Assembly: GCF_023101085.1 (NCBI RefSeq)
Contig: NZ_CP064703.1
Span: 7,316,001 to 7,380,000, forward strand
DNA: 64,000 bases
DNA from: Bradyrhizobium sp. 170
GTDB taxonomy: Bacteria; Pseudomonadota; Alphaproteobacteria; Rhizobiales; Xanthobacteraceae
Direction: 5' to 3'
Shown: positions 17,208-26,273 of the stretch, piece by piece
Layout of the letters: each line of letters starts with the position of its first letter
Position numbering within the stretch: position 1 is the first letter of the stretch
Notes under the pieces: model-generated
What the model was told of the DNA's origin: nothing
Database searches by the model: none
Seen by the model: the letters and a program-made list of their open reading frames with translations, nothing else
Position numbers and translations under genes: made by a program

Positions 17208-17546
17208 CTAGCGTCGATCCGCGGGTAAGCGATGGTCATTCCGTTTCGATGGAGGTTCAGGCAAGCCGGTTGGTGCGCCCAACGGCGCCAGCGCATCCGC
17301 AAGGTCTGTCTGCGTGATCTGCCCAAGCGGCTTGTCGATCGTGACGGCCTCGGTTGGTCGTCTCGGATGCATGATGAGCACGATGGTTCGAGCGCCGCCG
17401 CAACCAGGATCGCCGCGTTCGCTTACGGTGATTATTGTTTCATCATCGGCGTTGATGGCTGTCCGGGCATGCTCTTTCAATTCGCGCACTATGTTCCATT
17501 GGTGGCGGGGCGATCTTGGGAAGAAAACAACAGTCATTGTCGACAC
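17208..17546 (-). CDS. Hypothetical protein downstream of a Zur-like palindrome
   Basis: 112 residues from a GTG start (or 109 from the ATG at codon 4). I do not recognise a domain. The middle is well-ordered ([20 protein letters not shown], then [20 protein letters not shown]), and the frame ends in a charged tail, so it looks coding rather than random, yet there is no strong ribosome-binding site. It lies 40 bases before the truncated COG0523 gene and 26 bases after the palindrome at 17572, so the two may once have formed a zinc-responsive operon. Confidence 0.5.
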   Translation of the reverse strand: MSTMTVVFFPRSPRHQWNIVRELKEHARTAINADDETIITVSERGDPGCGGARTIVLIMHPRRPTEAVTIDKPLGQITQTDLADALAPLGAPTGLPEPPSKRNDHRLPADRR

Positions 17547-17571
17547 AGCCTGAAGGAGTAAAACCGTTTAT

Positions 17572-17589
17572 GTAACGTTATAACATTAC
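17572..17589. promoter_or_regulatory. Zur-box-like palindrome
   Basis: GTAACGTTATAACATTAC is an 18-bp inverted repeat with eight of nine base pairs symmetric, in a local AT-rich patch. It resembles the GTAATGTTATAACATTAC-like operators proposed for the zinc repressor Zur in alphaproteobacteria. It lies just upstream of the hypothetical gene and the COG0523 remnant on the minus strand. The regulator assignment is inference from motif and context. Confidence 0.6.
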
Positions 17590-17838
17590 CTCTTGTGTCA
17601 AACACCTTATGCGCTCTGGGCATCGGCCGGTTCCGCAATAAGGAAACGGCGGTCGAACCGCCTGGTTGATTTCCGAGTTGGGTCACGGAAGTAAATTCAG
17701 AGCACTCGCTACTCCACGGGGGCATTGTGGCTTGATGCCGCCGCCGAGGACGTGATTCAAGCTCCGCGCCCCGTGCATCAAATCATGCGCTACGAACTCA
17801 GTGACTATGCTTGCGCCTCGCAATGACGGCAGAGAACT

Positions 17839-18627
17839 CTACCCCCTGCCCTCCGCCGCCACCGGCCGCCAAACCAGCAGCCGCTTCTCCACCACCGTCA
17901 CCACCATGTCGATCAGGATGACGAAAGCCGATAGCACGAACATGCCGGCGAACACGGCGGCGACGTCGAACACGCCTTCGGCCTGCTGGATCAGGTAGCC
18001 GAGACCGGCCGCCGATCCCAGATATTCGCCGACGACAGCACCGACCACGGCAAAGCCGACCGCAGTGTGCAGCGAGGAAAACATCCACGACAGCGCCGAC
18101 GGCCAGTAGACATGCCGCGTCAATTGCCGCTCGCTCATGCCGAGCATGCGGCCATTGTCCAGCACGGTTTGGCTGACCTCCTTGACGCCCTGATAGACGT
18201 TGAAGAACACGATGAAGAACACCAGCGTCACGCCGAGCGCGACCTTGGACCAGATGCCAAGGCCGAGCCACAGCGTGAAGATCGGCGCCAGCACTACGCG
18301 CGGCAGCGCGTTGACCATCTTGACGTAGGGATCGAACACCGCGGCGACGCGCGGCTGGCGCGCGAACCAGAAGCCGACCAGCACGCCGCCGACCGAGCCG
18401 ATCACGAAAGCCAGCACCGACTCCCACAGCGTGATCATCAGATGCTTCCAGATTACGCCTGAGGAGAACCACTTGACGATCTGGCTCGCGACATCGACCG
18501 GGTTGGAGAAGAAGAACGGCGGCAGCAGGATGCGGCCGAACACCGGTACGGTGGCGAGGAACTGCCACAGCGACAGTGCGACAACGGCCACCATCAATTG
18601 CCAGAACAGCAGCGTCAGGCGCGACAT
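17839..18627 (-). CDS. NitT/TauT-type ABC transporter permease
   Basis: 262 residues with about six membrane helices and the EAA-type coupling loop (LGMSERQLTRHVYWPSALSW). The start ATG at 18627 shares its first base with the ATPase stop (TGATG), which indicates translational coupling; a longer frame upstream is only the ATPase gene read in another frame. The family imports sulfonates, nitrate, taurine, thiamine precursors and similar small organic ligands; the ligand here is unknown. The probable binding protein is the frameshifted gene at 13959-14970, so the system may not be functional. Confidence 0.9.
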   Translation of the reverse strand: MSRLTLLFWQLMVAVVALSLWQFLATVPVFGRILLPPFFFSNPVDVASQIVKWFSSGVIWKHLMITLWESVLAFVIGSVGGVLVGFWFARQPRVAAVFDPYVKMVNALPRVVLAPIFTLWLGLGIWSKVALGVTLVFFIVFFNVYQGVKEVSQTVLDNGRMLGMSERQLTRHVYWPSALSWMFSSLHTAVGFAVVGAVVGEYLGSAAGLGYLIQQAEGVFDVAAVFAGMFVLSAFVILIDMVVTVVEKRLLVWRPVAAEGRG

Positions 18628-19454
18628 CAGCCGACCTCCGCACTTAGCGTCGACTGCGCATAGCCCTTCATCACTTCGTCCTTCAGCACGCTCCAGATTT
18701 CGCGGTGCAGTTCGTGGAATTGCTTTTCCATCCGCACTTCCGAGATGTCGCGCGGGCGCGGCAGCGGCACGCGCCAGTCGCCGATGATGCGCGCCGAGGG
18801 ACCTGCCGACATGATCACGACGCGATCGGCAAGCGCGATCGCCTCTTCGAGATCGTGGGTGACGAACAGCACCGCCTTGCGGTCGGCGTTCCACAGTTCC
18901 AGCAGCAAATTGCCCATGATCTGCCGGGTCTGCGCGTCGAGCGGGCCGAACGGCTCGTCCATCAAAAGGATTTTTGGATCGCGGATCAGGACCTGCGCGA
19001 GGCCGACGCGCTTGCGCTGTCCGCCGGACAGCATGTGCGGATAGCGGTTGGCGAACGCGCCGAGCCCCACTGACGTGAGCCAGCCCTGGGCGCGCTGCAG
19101 CGCCTGCTCGCGCGGCGCGCCCTTGATGTCGAGACCAATGGCGACATTGTCGATCGCGGTCTTCCAGGGAAACAGCGCATCGGCCTGGAAGAGATAGCCG
19201 GCATCCCGGTTCAACCCCGTCAGCGGCTGACCGAAAATCTTCACCGCCCCCGCGGCGGGCTTCAAAAGCCCGGCCGCCACATTGAGCAGCGTCGATTTCC
19301 CGCACCCGGTCGGGCCCACAATAGCGACGAACTCGCCATGGGCGACGGACAGGCTGGCCCGCTCCACGGCTGTGTAGACGCGATCCCCGGCCACGCGAAA
19401 CGCCACTGTGGCATCATCGAGCGCGACCGCCGCTGGTTGTGCCGTATCGGCCAT
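18627..19454 (-). CDS. NitT/TauT-type ABC transporter ATPase
   Basis: 275 residues, SsuB/TauB-like. Walker A is GPTGCGKST, the Q-loop region reads YLFQADALFPWKTAIDNVAI, the signature is LSGGQRKRVGLAQ and Walker B is ILLMDEPFGPLD. Its stop overlaps the permease start. It is transcribed away from the osmoprotectant-type ATPase gene at 19574, leaving about 120 bases for two divergent promoters. Confidence 0.92.
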   Translation of the reverse strand: MADTAQPAAVALDDATVAFRVAGDRVYTAVERASLSVAHGEFVAIVGPTGCGKSTLLNVAAGLLKPAAGAVKIFGQPLTGLNRDAGYLFQADALFPWKTAIDNVAIGLDIKGAPREQALQRAQGWLTSVGLGAFANRYPHMLSGGQRKRVGLAQVLIRDPKILLMDEPFGPLDAQTRQIMGNLLLELWNADRKAVLFVTHDLEEAIALADRVVIMSAGPSARIIGDWRVPLPRPRDISEVRMEKQFHELHREIWSVLKDEVMKGYAQSTLSAEVG

Positions 19455-19573
19455 GTTCCCCTCAAGAGATTTGGAGTGATGCCTTAGCGCGTGCCAAGGA
19501 TAAGTTCAACGCGGCGTCGTGACGTGGTAGTTGATCGCTATCCTCCCCTGGAGGGGGCAACAGTCGAGATCGC

Positions 19574-20359
19574 ATGCCAGCTCCCCTGATCGCTTACGCG
19601 AATGTCGGCAAGACCTTTGACGGCGGTCGCGTGGTGGCTGTCGACGACGTCTCGCTCGAGGTCGCCGAGGGCGAGTTTCTGGCCATCGTCGGCGGCTCCG
19701 GTTCGGGTAAGACGACGCTGTTGCGGCTCGCCAACCGGCTGATCGAGGCGGACTCCGGCTCGATCACGGTCGAAGGCGAGGACGTGCGTCAGGTCGATCC
19801 GATCCTGCTGCGGCGGCGGATCGGCTATGTCTTTCAGAGCGGCGGGCTGTTTCCGCATCTGAGCGTCGCCGACAATATCGGCATCACGCCGAAGCTGACG
19901 GGTGCGCCACCTGCCGAGATTTCCGCGCGGGTGGATGAACTGCTCGATCTGGTGCGGCTCGACCGCGCCCAATATCGCGACCGGCTGCCGCACGAACTCT
20001 CCGGCGGCCAGCGCCAGCGTGTCGGCGTGGCGCGGGCGCTTGCCGCAAAGCCGCGCATCGTGCTGATGGACGAACCGTTCGGCGCGCTTGATCCCTTGAC
20101 CCGCGATGCGCTCGGTGACGATTTTCGCGAGCTGCATCGCAAGCTCGGCCTGACCACGGTCATGATCACCCACGACATGACGGAAGCGATCCTGCTCGCC
20201 GATCGGATCGCGGTGATGGGAGGCGGCCGGCTGCTGGCGCAGGGCACGCCATCAAAACTTTCCGAAAGCTGTGACGCTTACGTCGGCGAACTCCTGCGCA
20301 CGCCGCGCCGGCAGGCCGAACGGCTCGGCGCCCTGCTGCCGCGGGACGGTGCGGCATGA
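19574..20359 (+). CDS. Osmoprotectant-type ABC transporter ATPase (OpuCA/OsmV-like)
   Basis: 261 residues with Walker A GGSGSGKTT, signature LSGGQRQRVGVARAL and Walker B IVLMDEPFGALDPLTRDAL, the last being typical of the glycine-betaine/choline (OpuCA, OsmV) branch. Unlike OpuCA it has no C-terminal CBS pair; the protein ends soon after the ATPase domain, so ionic-strength sensing by CBS domains is not expected. The next gene begins within its last codons (ATGA), which ties it to the fused permease/binding protein. Confidence 0.9.
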   Translation: MPAPLIAYANVGKTFDGGRVVAVDDVSLEVAEGEFLAIVGGSGSGKTTLLRLANRLIEADSGSITVEGEDVRQVDPILLRRRIGYVFQSGGLFPHLSVADNIGITPKLTGAPPAEISARVDELLDLVRLDRAQYRDRLPHELSGGQRQRVGVARALAAKPRIVLMDEPFGALDPLTRDALGDDFRELHRKLGLTTVMITHDMTEAILLADRIAVMGGGRLLAQGTPSKLSESCDAYVGELLRTPRRQAERLGALLPRDGAA

Positions 20360-21915
20360 GCATCTTCGCCGATCCGCGCTGGGGCGAGGCGCTGGGCCAC
20401 CTGCCCGACTATCTCGGCAATCATGTTCGCGTCAGCGTCACCGCGTTGGCGCTGGGACTTCTGGTCAGCCTGCCCCTCGCGATTGCGGTACGCAATCGTC
20501 GAGTAGCGCGCGGCGCGCTGCTAGGGCTCGCCAGCATCGTGCAGACGGTGCCGGGACTGGCGCTGCTGGCGCTGTTCTATCCGCTGCTGCTGGCGCTCGC
20601 GGCGCTCTCGCTGTCATGGTTCGGCTTTGGCTTTTCCGCCTTCGGATTTTTGCCGGCGGTGCTGGCGCTCGCGCTCTATTCGATGCTGCCGGTGCTGCGC
20701 AACACCATCACGGGTTTGCAGGGCGTGGAGCCTGCGATCCTCGAAGCAGCCCAGGGCGTCGGCATGACGCCGCGGCAATCGCTGTTTACGGTGGAATTGC
20801 CGCTGGCGCTGCCGGTGATGATGGCGGGCATCCGCACCGCGGCAGTCTGGGTGATCGGCACCGCGACGCTGTCGACGCCGATCGGCCAGACCAGCCTCGG
20901 CAACTACATCTTTGCGGGATTGCAGACCCAGAACTGGGTGTTCGTGCTGTTCGGCTGCCTCGCCGCCGCGGTGCTGGCACTGGCCGTCGATCAATTGCTG
21001 GCGCTGATCGAAAGCGGCTTGCGTAACCGCAGCCGTTTTCGCGCGGCGCTGGGAGGTGTGGGCATCGTAGCGCTTGTTGTGGCCACGCTGGTGCCCACCA
21101 TGATGAGGTCGCAGACAAGCTACATCGTCGGCGCCAAGACTTTTACTGAGCAATATGTGCTTTCAGCATTGATGGGGCAGCGGCTGAAGGCGGCCGGACT
21201 TGCTGCCACGACCCGCGAGGGCCTCGGCTCCAACGTGATCTTCGAGGCGCTGGCGGCCAACGATATCGATGTCTATGTCGATTATTCCGGCACGCTGTGG
21301 GCCAACCAGTTCCACCGCAACGACATCAGGCCGCGAGAGGTGCTGTTGGCCGAACTGAAGACGATGCTGACGAAGCAGAACATCACGCTGCTCGGCGAAC
21401 TCGGCTTCGAGAACGCCTATGCGCTGGTGATGCCGCGCAAGCGCGCCGAGCAATTGGGCATCCGCACCATCGCCGACCTCGCCTCGCGCGCGGCGAACAT
21501 GTCGATCGCCGGCGACTATGAATTCTTCTCGCGGCCCGAATGGACCGCGCTGCGCAAGGCCTACGGCCTGTCGTTCCGCGGCCAACGGCAGATGCAGCCG
21601 GACTTCATGTACGCGGCGGTGGCCTCCGGCGAAGTCGACGTCATCGCCGGCTACACCAGCGACGGGCTGATCGCGAAATACGATCTGGTTGTTCTCGGCG
21701 ACATCAGGCGCGCAATCCCGCCCTACGACGCGATGGTGCTGCTCGCGCCGAAGCGCGCCAATGACGAGGGCTTGCGCAAGGCGCTCGCGCCGCTGCTCGG
21801 CAAGATCGACATCGCCACGATGCGCGAGGCCAATCTGCGCGCGGCCGGCAATGACGCGACGAGCTCGCCGGACGCGGTGGCGCAGTGGCTGTGGGAGAAG
21901 GTGGGGAAGAAGTAG
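20356..21915 (+). CDS. Fused osmoprotectant ABC permease and substrate-binding protein
   Basis: 519 residues in two parts. Residues 1 to about 240 form an OpuCB-type permease with membrane helices and the coupling loop EAAQGVGMTPRQSLFTVELP. After a last hydrophobic segment, residues 250-519 form an OpuAC/ProX-like binding domain beginning IVGAKTFTEQYVLSALMGQR, with the YVDYSGTLW and AGYTSDGLIAKYDL blocks that mark betaine, choline or related quaternary-amine binders. In this arrangement the binding domain is tethered on the periplasmic side. Such fusions are known in the family. The ligand is likely a quaternary amine but not proven. Confidence 0.9.
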   Translation: MSIFADPRWGEALGHLPDYLGNHVRVSVTALALGLLVSLPLAIAVRNRRVARGALLGLASIVQTVPGLALLALFYPLLLALAALSLSWFGFGFSAFGFLPAVLALALYSMLPVLRNTITGLQGVEPAILEAAQGVGMTPRQSLFTVELPLALPVMMAGIRTAAVWVIGTATLSTPIGQTSLGNYIFAGLQTQNWVFVLFGCLAAAVLALAVDQLLALIESGLRNRSRFRAALGGVGIVALVVATLVPTMMRSQTSYIVGAKTFTEQYVLSALMGQRLKAAGLAATTREGLGSNVIFEALAANDIDVYVDYSGTLWANQFHRNDIRPREVLLAELKTMLTKQNITLLGELGFENAYALVMPRKRAEQLGIRTIADLASRAANMSIAGDYEFFSRPEWTALRKAYGLSFRGQRQMQPDFMYAAVASGEVDVIAGYTSDGLIAKYDLVVLGDIRRAIPPYDAMVLLAPKRANDEGLRKALAPLLGKIDIATMREANLRAAGNDATSSPDAVAQWLWEKVGKK

Positions 21916-21941
21916 CTCCATCGCCATTGCGAGGAGACTTC

Positions 21942-21971
21942 GTAGGGTGGGCAAAGCGAAGCGTGCCCACC
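21942..21971. repeat. Left REP flanking the RAYT gene
   Basis: The 30-mer begins GTAGGGTGGGCAAAGCGAAG and ends CGTGCCCACC. It is the exact reverse complement of the right-hand copy at 22533-22562. It lies 37 bases upstream of the transposase start. Confidence 0.92.
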
Positions 21972-22008
21972 ATCTTTCAAACTACGCAAGGTTGTAATAT
22001 GATACATT

Positions 22009-22530
22009 ATGCCGCGATATGTTCGTGCCAAAGGCAGCATTTTCTTTTTCACGGTCGTCCTTGCACAGCGGCCCAACAGCCTTTTGATCGATGAGATCAT
22101 TCGCCTCCGGCACATCTACAAAATCGTTCAGCGACGGCATCCTTTTGAAACCGTCGCGATCTGCGTTCTGCCCGACCATATTCATGCCCTTTGGGCATTG
22201 CCGGAAGGCGATGCAAACTTCTCTAATCGCTGGAGCTCCATCAAGAGCGGCTTCTCAAGAGGCCTCGATGCGCAGACGCGTTCGGAAAGCAAAGTCGGTA
22301 AACGAGAAAAAGGCATCTGGCAGCGACGTTATTGGGAACACGCCATTAGAGATGAGGCAGATTTCGAACGCCATATCGATTACATTCATTTCAATCCGGT
22401 GAAGCACGGATATGTCGCGCGTGTAGCCGACTGGCCGCACAGCAGTTTCCACCGCTTTGTTGAGCAGGGAATTCTCGCTCCGGACTGGGGAGGAGATCTT
22501 CGCAACATTCAGGGGTCGTTCGGCGAATAG
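22009..22530 (+). mobile_element. rayT: REP-associated tyrosine transposase (RAYT, Y1/TnpA_REP family)
   Basis: The 173-residue product carries the HUH motif (PDHIHALW, His57 and His59) and the catalytic tyrosine in DYIHFNPVKHGYV (Tyr125), the arrangement of single-tyrosine Y1 transposases of the RAYT group. RAYTs cut and rejoin single-stranded REP hairpins and are thought to spread them. The gene looks intact and is flanked at both ends by the same 30-bp REP in opposite orientation, the classical layout of a REP/RAYT unit. Other copies of the same REP occur at 6.5, 15.6, 16.2 and 31.0 kb. It is compositionally less GC-rich than its neighbours. Confidence 0.92.
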
Positions 22531-22532
22531 AT

Positions 22533-22562
22533 GGTGGGCACGCTTCGCTTTGCCCACCCTAC
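22533..22562. repeat. Right REP flanking the RAYT gene
   Basis: GGTGGGCACG, CTTCGCTTTG and CCCACCCTAC in sequence, starting two bases after the RAYT stop codon. It is identical to 15633-15662 and the perfect reverse complement of 21942-21971. Confidence 0.92.
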
Positions 22563-22634
22563 GAAGCTTCGCGTTTGTCGCAGGCAATGACGGTGTTGGA
22601 TGTCGGGACAGCCCGGCCATGACGGCGCGAGCCA

Positions 22635-24389
22635 TCACAGCCCCTTGATCATCCCGGCGTCGATCAGCAGGCGGTTGAATCTCCGCGCCTCCGCGCCCTT
22701 CTTGCAGGCGTAGAACGTGCCCTTGCAGCGGAGCATGATGCTCTTCTGCTCGGCAAACGACGGATCGAGCGGGAGGCCAGCGGCTTCCTGGAGCACGAGC
22801 GGGATATAGGCCGCGTCGAGGGTTTCAAGCGCGGACGACAAATTGCGCGGCTGGTAGTTGATGCCGTCGATCGCATAATAGGTCGAGTAATAGCGCGGAT
22901 CGGTGGCCATCAGGCGTTTCGCCAGCCTCGCCGGATCGATCCCGGGCTCGAGCAGCTTTTGCGAGATCGCCGGCTGGTGATCGCCGAAACGCAGTACAAG
23001 GAACGACTCGTCTGGATAGTCGCGCTTCAGCCGCTCGGTGAATTCGCGATAGTCGCTGGCCGTCATGGCCTGGCGGCGGATGTACTCGTCGACCTCGGCG
23101 GTGTTGCCCGGCGGCGTCCAGCCCGCGGGCGTCAGATCCGGTCGGTAGACGTTCCACCAGGGAAAATGATTGGCCGTGAGGTAGACGAACATGAAGACCG
23201 GCGACTGCTGCGGCTGCTCGCGCGCAAACACCTTCAATGCCTGATCGAAATAGAACTTGTCCGGCTGCATGTCCTCATTGACGCCCATGGCCGCCATGTC
23301 GATGAACTGCTCGACGCCGACGGCCTTCTGGAAGGCACGCGCGCTGAGGAAGTCGCCATAGGTCGGATAGAGCGAGATGGTCTTGTACCCGCAATTCTGG
23401 AGCGCCTGCGGCAGTCCGCGGGTTACGCGGCCGGCGGTGATGCGCGTGATGTAGAACTTCAAATCGCCGAACGAGCGCGCCGACAGGCCGGTCAGCACGT
23501 TGTACTCGGTGTACCATGTCGGGCCGCCGGTCGACTCCGCGATCATGGTCCGCTGCTTGCCGTCGCTCGACTTGAAGTAGTCGGTGTATCCCGCCGGCAC
23601 CTTGATGCCGGGCGCCGAGGTGACGTCGAAGCTCGACTCGTCGAGCAGCAGGATGATGTGCGGCCGCTTGGCCGTGGCGTCGCAGGCCTCGCCTGATGGC
23701 AGCCCAGGCAACCCGGCGGCGTGGGCGTCCCGCGCGAGGCTGAGCGGACCGTTCGCCGGCGGATCGGCCTCAATCCATCCCGTCGAAGCCAGCCGCGACA
23801 CCGCCACCACACCCGAGCGCGCCAGATTGGAAATGTGATTGACGCCCTGGAACGGCTCCCATGCCTGCTCGGGCGATGCGACCGATATCGCCGCGATCAG
23901 CGCCGTCGTCGCCGCCACTCCCATCAATGCAAGGCGGCGGCGCACGCGAAACGGATCGAAGCGCCAGAGCGCCCACAGCAGCGGAACCGCAACCAGCCCC
24001 GCCATCATCAACTGCATCTGCAGGCGCGGGAATACCGAGAGCAGGAACGAGAACGTATCGCGGTCGATGATCAGGAAATCGAGGAACGTCAGCGTCAGCT
24101 GCAGGATGCCGAACTTGAAGCGCGACAACGCAATCAGGATCACGATGAGGGCCAGCGCAATCGCCGCGCAAACGCCGGGCCGCTGCAGCACCACCAGCAG
24201 GAAACAGTTCACGAAGACCCATGCCAGCACGGACAGCGTGATCGCAAACGGCCCGTATTCGGTGGTGAGCAGAACCACGAGCCCCGCCAGATGGACGGCA
24301 ACGGTCAGGCCGGCCAGGGCAAGGAACCTGATACCGCGCGATTCCGCACGGATGCTTTCGCTCATTCCCGGTCCGGCCACGGCTGACAT
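22635..24389 (-). CDS. LTA-synthase/sulfatase-fold membrane phosphotransferase, copy 1
   Basis: 584 residues. Four to five membrane helices fill the first 170 residues; the rest is an extracytoplasmic alkaline-phosphatase-superfamily domain like lipoteichoic acid synthase and OpgB. Metal and catalytic positions can be seen: Glu251 in LLLDESSFD, the nucleophile Thr291 in STGGPTWYTEYNVLTG, and FGDHQP near residue 475. Such enzymes in Gram-negatives move phosphoglycerol, phosphoethanolamine or phosphocholine from lipids to periplasmic glucans or lipid A; which one applies here is open. It begins six bases after a tandem paralogue and shares an almost identical C-terminus with it (CKGTFYACKKGAEARRFNRL). 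Confidence 0.85.
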   Translation of the reverse strand: MSAVAGPGMSESIRAESRGIRFLALAGLTVAVHLAGLVVLLTTEYGPFAITLSVLAWVFVNCFLLVVLQRPGVCAAIALALIVILIALSRFKFGILQLTLTFLDFLIIDRDTFSFLLSVFPRLQMQLMMAGLVAVPLLWALWRFDPFRVRRRLALMGVAATTALIAAISVASPEQAWEPFQGVNHISNLARSGVVAVSRLASTGWIEADPPANGPLSLARDAHAAGLPGLPSGEACDATAKRPHIILLLDESSFDVTSAPGIKVPAGYTDYFKSSDGKQRTMIAESTGGPTWYTEYNVLTGLSARSFGDLKFYITRITAGRVTRGLPQALQNCGYKTISLYPTYGDFLSARAFQKAVGVEQFIDMAAMGVNEDMQPDKFYFDQALKVFAREQPQQSPVFMFVYLTANHFPWWNVYRPDLTPAGWTPPGNTAEVDEYIRRQAMTASDYREFTERLKRDYPDESFLVLRFGDHQPAISQKLLEPGIDPARLAKRLMATDPRYYSTYYAIDGINYQPRNLSSALETLDAAYIPLVLQEAAGLPLDPSFAEQKSIMLRCKGTFYACKKGAEARRFNRLLIDAGMIKGL

Positions 24390-24395
24390 TTGTCC

Positions 24396-26105
24396 TCAGA
24401 GCCCCTTGATGAAACCTGCCTCGATCAATAACCGGTTGAACCTGCGCGCCTCGGCGCCGTCCTTGCAGGCGTAGAATACACCCTTGCAGCGGAGCATGAT
24501 GTTCTTTTGCTCCTCGAAGGACGGGTCGAGCGGAATGCCGGCAGCTTCCTGGATCACCAGCGGTAGATATGGCGCGTCGATCGTATCCATAACGGCGGAA
24601 CTCTTCACCGGCTCGAAATTGATGGCATCGATCGCGTAATAGGTGGTGAAGTAGCGCGGATCATAGGTGTTGAACTTGCGGGCGACCCTGGCTTCATCCA
24701 GGCCGGGATCCAGCAGGTTCGACGAAAACTCCGGCTGATGGTCGCCGTAACGAACGATCAGGAACGGCTGCGCCGGGAATTTCTTCTTCAGGCTGGCGAC
24801 GAAGCCCGCATAGTCACCGGCGCTCATGGTCTGGCGGCGCAGATATTCGTCGACCACCGGCTCGTTGCCCGGCTTGCGCCAGGACGTCAGCAGGTCCGGG
24901 CGGAACCTGGTTTCCCAGGGGAAATGGTTGGCGGCGAGATAGACGAAGGTGAACAGCGGCGTTTTGTCCGGCTGCTCGGCGATCAGCTTGACCGCCTTGT
25001 CGTAGAAGAAGCTGTCCGGCTCGATGCCCTTGGCGCCGAGATCGCGCGCATCGTAGAAGTGCTGGATGCCCGTGGAGGTCTGGAAGCCGCGCGCGCCCAT
25101 GAAGGCGCCGTAGGCCGGATAGAGCGAGAGGGTGCTGTAACCGCAACGGCGCAGCGCCAGCGGCAATCCGCGCTCGACCCGCCCCGACGCGATGCGGGTG
25201 ACGAAATAGGAGAAGCGGCCGAACGAGCGCGACGACAGGCCGGCCAGCACGTTGTACTCGGCCATCCAGCTTGCGCCGCCGCTGCTTTCCGCCACAAACT
25301 TGCGCTCGCGGCCGTCAAAGGACTTGAAGTGGCTGCCATAGCCCGGCGGCACCTTGACGCCAGCGGCCTGACGGATGTCGAAGCTCGACTCGTCATGGAT
25401 CATGATGATGTGCGGGCGGCGGCCGGCGACATGACAGGAATCAACCAGCGGCACCTTGAGCCGCTCGGCGGTCACGGCTTCCGATTCCATGAAGCCGTAA
25501 TTGGCGAAGTCGGAGACCGCCGTCACGCCCGAGCGGGCGAATTTGGAGAAATAGCCGTCGTCGTAATAGCCGCGCCAGGCTTCATCTGGCCAGGTCATGG
25601 AATAACCGGCCAGCGCGGCAAGACAGGCCAGCAGGCCGGCTGCGGCCGGCAGGCGGCGGATGCGAAACGGATCGAGCCACCACAGCGCGTACATCAGCGG
25701 CACGATGACGAGCGCGGCGCCGACCACGCTCCAGCGCAGGTTCGGAAAGATCGTGAACAGGTAGGCCGCGGTGTCGCGGTCGATCACCATCAGGTCGACG
25801 AAGTTCGCGGTCATCTGCACGACGTCGTGCTTGAGCCGCGACAGCAGCACCAGCAGCACGACCAGCGTCAGCGACAGCGCGCCCGACAGCGCCGGGCGCC
25901 GCAGCAGCGCAATAAAGAAGAAGCTCAGGATGCCCCACGCCAGCGCGAAGCCCATGCGGCCGCCGAAATCGGTCTCGGTCTGCAGCAGGATCGCCAGCGC
26001 CGCCATGTGCGGTGCAGCAACAGCCGAGAGGCGCCAGAAGCCGATCGCGGCAAGGCCGGCGGCAAGGGTGGTGGCGGAGGGCCCTGGGTTTGGCGCGGGC
26101 GCCAT
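24396..26105 (-). CDS. LTA-synthase/sulfatase-fold membrane phosphotransferase, copy 2
   Basis: 569 residues from the ATG chosen at 26105; the open frame starts 38 codons earlier, but that extension does not resemble the paralogue. No strong ribosome-binding site marks either. It has the same build as copy 1: N-terminal membrane helices, then a periplasmic catalytic domain with HDESSFD, RYGDHQPEF and the C-terminal CKGVFYACKDGAEARRFNRL. At the position of the catalytic Thr of copy 1 it has Ser279 (SGGASWMAEYNVLAG). Serine may still work as nucleophile, as in some superfamily members, or the copy may have changed activity. It is transcribed just before copy 1 and probably with it. Confidence 0.82.
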   Translation of the reverse strand: MAPAPNPGPSATTLAAGLAAIGFWRLSAVAAPHMAALAILLQTETDFGGRMGFALAWGILSFFFIALLRRPALSGALSLTLVVLLVLLSRLKHDVVQMTANFVDLMVIDRDTAAYLFTIFPNLRWSVVGAALVIVPLMYALWWLDPFRIRRLPAAAGLLACLAALAGYSMTWPDEAWRGYYDDGYFSKFARSGVTAVSDFANYGFMESEAVTAERLKVPLVDSCHVAGRRPHIIMIHDESSFDIRQAAGVKVPPGYGSHFKSFDGRERKFVAESSGGASWMAEYNVLAGLSSRSFGRFSYFVTRIASGRVERGLPLALRRCGYSTLSLYPAYGAFMGARGFQTSTGIQHFYDARDLGAKGIEPDSFFYDKAVKLIAEQPDKTPLFTFVYLAANHFPWETRFRPDLLTSWRKPGNEPVVDEYLRRQTMSAGDYAGFVASLKKKFPAQPFLIVRYGDHQPEFSSNLLDPGLDEARVARKFNTYDPRYFTTYYAIDAINFEPVKSSAVMDTIDAPYLPLVIQEAAGIPLDPSFEEQKNIMLRCKGVFYACKDGAEARRFNRLLIEAGFIKGL

Positions 26106-26273
26106 GGAGGAAACGCAACATAACCCGGCGCTATGCAAAGCCTTGGCTGGTGACGACCAGGAGACGCACGACCCATCCGGAACCTGTGTCGTGTCATAAA
26201 AACGTAGTGGAATCATCATGAACGCGCAATGAATTTGCCGCCAAGCGAACGCGGCAGGGTAAATTTGGCGCTG

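Noticed and set aside
24738..26123. A 461-codon plus-strand frame opposite the LTA-synthase-like gene
   Set aside because: Same antisense effect; the translation is low-complexity, rich in Arg, Ala and His, with no recognisable family.
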